A stretch of DNA of 44,180 nucleotides from Pacificibacter marinus. Its GTDB lineage: Bacteria > Pseudomonadota > Alphaproteobacteria > Rhodobacterales > Rhodobacteraceae. Position numbers and translations under genes: made by a program. Every line of letters begins with the position of its first letter. The first letter of the stretch is position 1. The notes beneath the pieces are model-generated. The model was given only the letters and a program-made list of their open reading frames with translations. It was not told the DNA's origin and made no database searches. Where the stretch lies: positions 1 through 44,180 of the forward strand of contig NZ_JAHKPU010000041.1 of assembly GCF_018860505.1 (NCBI RefSeq), in the 5' to 3' direction. Below are positions 42,841 to 44,180 of the stretch, piece by piece.

Positions 42841-42882
42841 TTGCTACTTTTTGAGGTTCAGTAGGACCGCAATTGAAGGTCT

Positions 42883-42980
42883 GAAAAAAAATGCAGTGTT
42901 ATATTTAAGTTATTTATTAGTTAAGGGGTCAAGGTGAATTCTATATCTATATGAAACAAAACAAAAAATATGGGATCTGA
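42883..42980. other. AT-rich unwinding region of the origin
   Basis: An A-run followed by a strongly AT-rich stretch (TTATATTTAAGTTATTTATT and similar) lies just upstream of the iterons, between parA and repA. This is the expected position of a DNA unwinding element. I found no perfect DnaA box. Confidence 0.5.
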
Positions 42981-42991
42981 AAATCATAGGC

Positions 42992-43050
42992 GACTCTGAA
43001 CCCACGATAAGGTGACTCTGAACCCACGTTCAAGCGACTCTGAACCCACG
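42992..43050 (+). repeat. Three 22-bp iterons of the replication origin
   Basis: GACTCTGAACCCACG occurs three times, starting at 42992, 43014 and 43036, with an exact 22-bp period (two helical turns). A possible degenerate fourth unit begins with GACT at 43058. Their place before repA and their period are typical of RepA-binding iterons that set copy number. The stretch ends about 105 bp before the repA start. Confidence 0.88.
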
Positions 43051-43156
43051 TTGGAAAGACTGGACCGTTCAAGCTCCTATCTTTAAGCTGGGTGTTAATA
43101 AAACCCCGAAGGGGAAATGGCGAATTTGCTTCAATGATGAGCAGTCAGGGACAAGA

Positions 43157-44180
43157 ATGGCAGGCGCAGTGACAACTGCTGGGGCAGGGGGGCTTTTACC
43201 CGATCGGCATCCGCAGATTGATTTTTTTCTTTGCGACATCTTTGATGCCATTCCCAAGGATGATTTGGCGACGATGGAACATCCGATGTTCTCGCTGTCT
43301 ACACGCCCTGATCGACGTATTTTGTCTTACGAGCACAACGGAACGCAGATCGAGGTCACGCCCTCTGTTAAAGGTCTGGCGACAATTCACGACAAAGACA
43401 TTTTGATTTTTTGCGTCAGTCAATTGATGGCGGCGCTCAATATGGGACGTGCCATCAGTCGCACGCTGACCTTGACCGCCCATGATCTTTTGGTGGCCAC
43501 TAACCGTGAAACCAGTGGGGATTCTTACCGGCGTTTGACGGAAGCGTTTGACCGTCTTGCGGGGACGCGGATCAAAACCAACATCGTGGTTGGTGATCAT
43601 GAGGTGACGTCTGGGTTTGGCCTGATTGAAAGCTGGGAAATTGAGCGGAAAACCCGTGGCGGGCGGATGCTGAATGTCTCTGTCACCTTGTCGGAATGGC
43701 TGTTTAGAGCCGTTATGTCGAAATCTGTTTTGACGCTCAGTCGTGATTATTTCAGGTTGCGCAAACCGCTGGAACGGCGGGTTTACGAGTTGGCGCGTAA
43801 ACATTGTGGCAAGCAAGATTATTGGCGCGTGTCTGTGTCAACGCTGTTGAAAAAATCAGGCTCGGCCAGCCCGCGTCGTGTATTTCGCAAAATGATCCGC
43901 GATATGATCGAGGCCAATCAACTGCCCGATTACGAGATCGCAGAAGAAGAGGGCGACATCATCCGCTTTACAACGCGCGCGCGCGTGTTGGAAAACGATG
44001 GTCCGACGCTTGGGCCATTACCAGTGGCTGCGTTCGAGCGCGCGCGCGATATTGCGCCTGGTTGGGATGTCTATGCGCTTGAGGCGGATTGGCGTGCCTA
44101 CTGGGCGGCCTCTGGCCACCCGCGATTGCATTCCGCAGAACAAGCGTTCTTGGGCTACGTCAAAGTGCGTATGGCCAAGA
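43157..44180 (+). CDS. repA: Plasmid replication initiator RepA (RPA family), partial
   Basis: This initiator should bind the upstream iterons and open the origin. Translating the frame gives LLPDRHPQIDFFLCDIFDA near the start, MEHPMFSLSTRP, the hallmark TPSVKGLATIHDKDILIFC, FRLRKPLERRVYELARKHCG and a winged-helix-like C-terminal region, as in the RPA-type RepA of Rhodobacteraceae plasmids. The ATG is chosen because AGGGA lies 5 nt upstream and no other start codon exists in frame before it after the stop at 43019. At least 341 codons are open and the frame runs off the window end, so the C-terminus is missing here. It diverges from parAB. Confidence 0.93.
   Translation, partial: MAGAVTTAGAGGLLPDRHPQIDFFLCDIFDAIPKDDLATMEHPMFSLSTRPDRRILSYEHNGTQIEVTPSVKGLATIHDKDILIFCVSQLMAALNMGRAISRTLTLTAHDLLVATNRETSGDSYRRLTEAFDRLAGTRIKTNIVVGDHEVTSGFGLIESWEIERKTRGGRMLNVSVTLSEWLFRAVMSKSVLTLSRDYFRLRKPLERRVYELARKHCGKQDYWRVSVSTLLKKSGSASPRRVFRKMIRDMIEANQLPDYEIAEEEGDIIRFTTRARVLENDGPTLGPLPVAAFERARDIAPGWDVYALEADWRAYWAASGHPRLHSAEQAFLGYVKVRMAK

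Noticed and set aside
42992-43050. Three regularly spaced repeats as a CRISPR array
   Set aside because: The period is only 22 bp with 7-bp spacers, there are no cas genes, and the position before repA fits iterons.
43196-43816. 206-codon minus-strand ORF at the right end
   Set aside because: It is antisense to repA, whose translated frame carries the RPA hallmarks.

Overview
The window looks like part of a plasmid (or chromid) from an alphaproteobacterium of the Roseobacter group. The right end carries a complete-looking replication and partition locus: an RPA-type replication initiator (repA, cut by the window edge) behind three 22-bp iterons, divergent from a parA-parB operon, with three copies of a parS-like palindrome nearby. 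The left and centre carry an exopolysaccharide locus that includes a dTDP-rhamnose operon. This pairing of an RPA-type RepA replicon with a rhamnose operon matches the 'biofilm plasmids' known from roseobacters such as Phaeobacter. No rRNA, tRNA, CRISPR array or insertion sequence was seen.

Layout. 1-2.8 kb: yjbH-yjbF (minus strand), outer-membrane and lipoprotein factors of exopolysaccharide secretion. 3.1-8.7 kb: rfbCBDA with 4-nt ATGA overlaps, then a membrane O-acyltransferase and a family-4 glycosyltransferase. 8.8-16.6 kb: a rhamnosyltransferase-like GT2, a hexapeptide acyltransferase, a second GT4, an unrecognised 57-codon ORF, a wzx-wzy-sulfotransferase operon on the minus strand, and a second sulfotransferase. 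16.6-25.7 kb: GDP-mannose synthesis (manC, phosphomannomutase), the tyrosine autokinase Wzc, the outer-membrane exporter Wza, a YjbE/GfcA-like Thr-tailed peptide, a ClpP-like periplasmic protein and a PPP-family phosphatase. 25.8-31.0 kb: a ribose-type ABC importer, two SGNH hydrolases and a divergent GntR/FadR regulator with a clear operator palindrome. 31.2-36.2 kb: a mobility/maintenance module with a MobV-type relaxase, an orphan ScpB with a DUF1403 protein, and a divergent tyrosine recombinase. 36.2-39.1 kb: cysD-cysNC, making APS and PAPS. 39.2-44.2 kb: a LuxR-type regulator, parB, parA, the origin and repA.

How the parts fit (inference). rfbCBDA and manC/pmm supply dTDP-rhamnose and GDP-mannose. 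The glycosyltransferases and acyltransferases build a decorated repeat unit, Wzx flips it, Wzy polymerises it, and Wzc/Wza with YjbH/YjbF export it. CysD/CysNC would supply PAPS to the two sulfotransferases, so the product is probably a sulfated, acylated, rhamnose-containing polysaccharide. No initiating phosphoglycosyl transferase (WbaP/WcaJ type) and no low-molecular-weight tyrosine phosphatase (Wzb) is visible in this window.

The most unusual non-coding signals are: the parS family (core GTTTCGCRCGCGAAAC); two hairpins capped by the very stable GCGAAGC mini-hairpin just upstream of the relaxase, one covering its ribosome binding site; a cluster of three palindromes after the recombinase; mutually exclusive hairpins in the leader of the ClpP-like gene; and a perfect 22-bp operator palindrome in the ABC/SGNH cluster.
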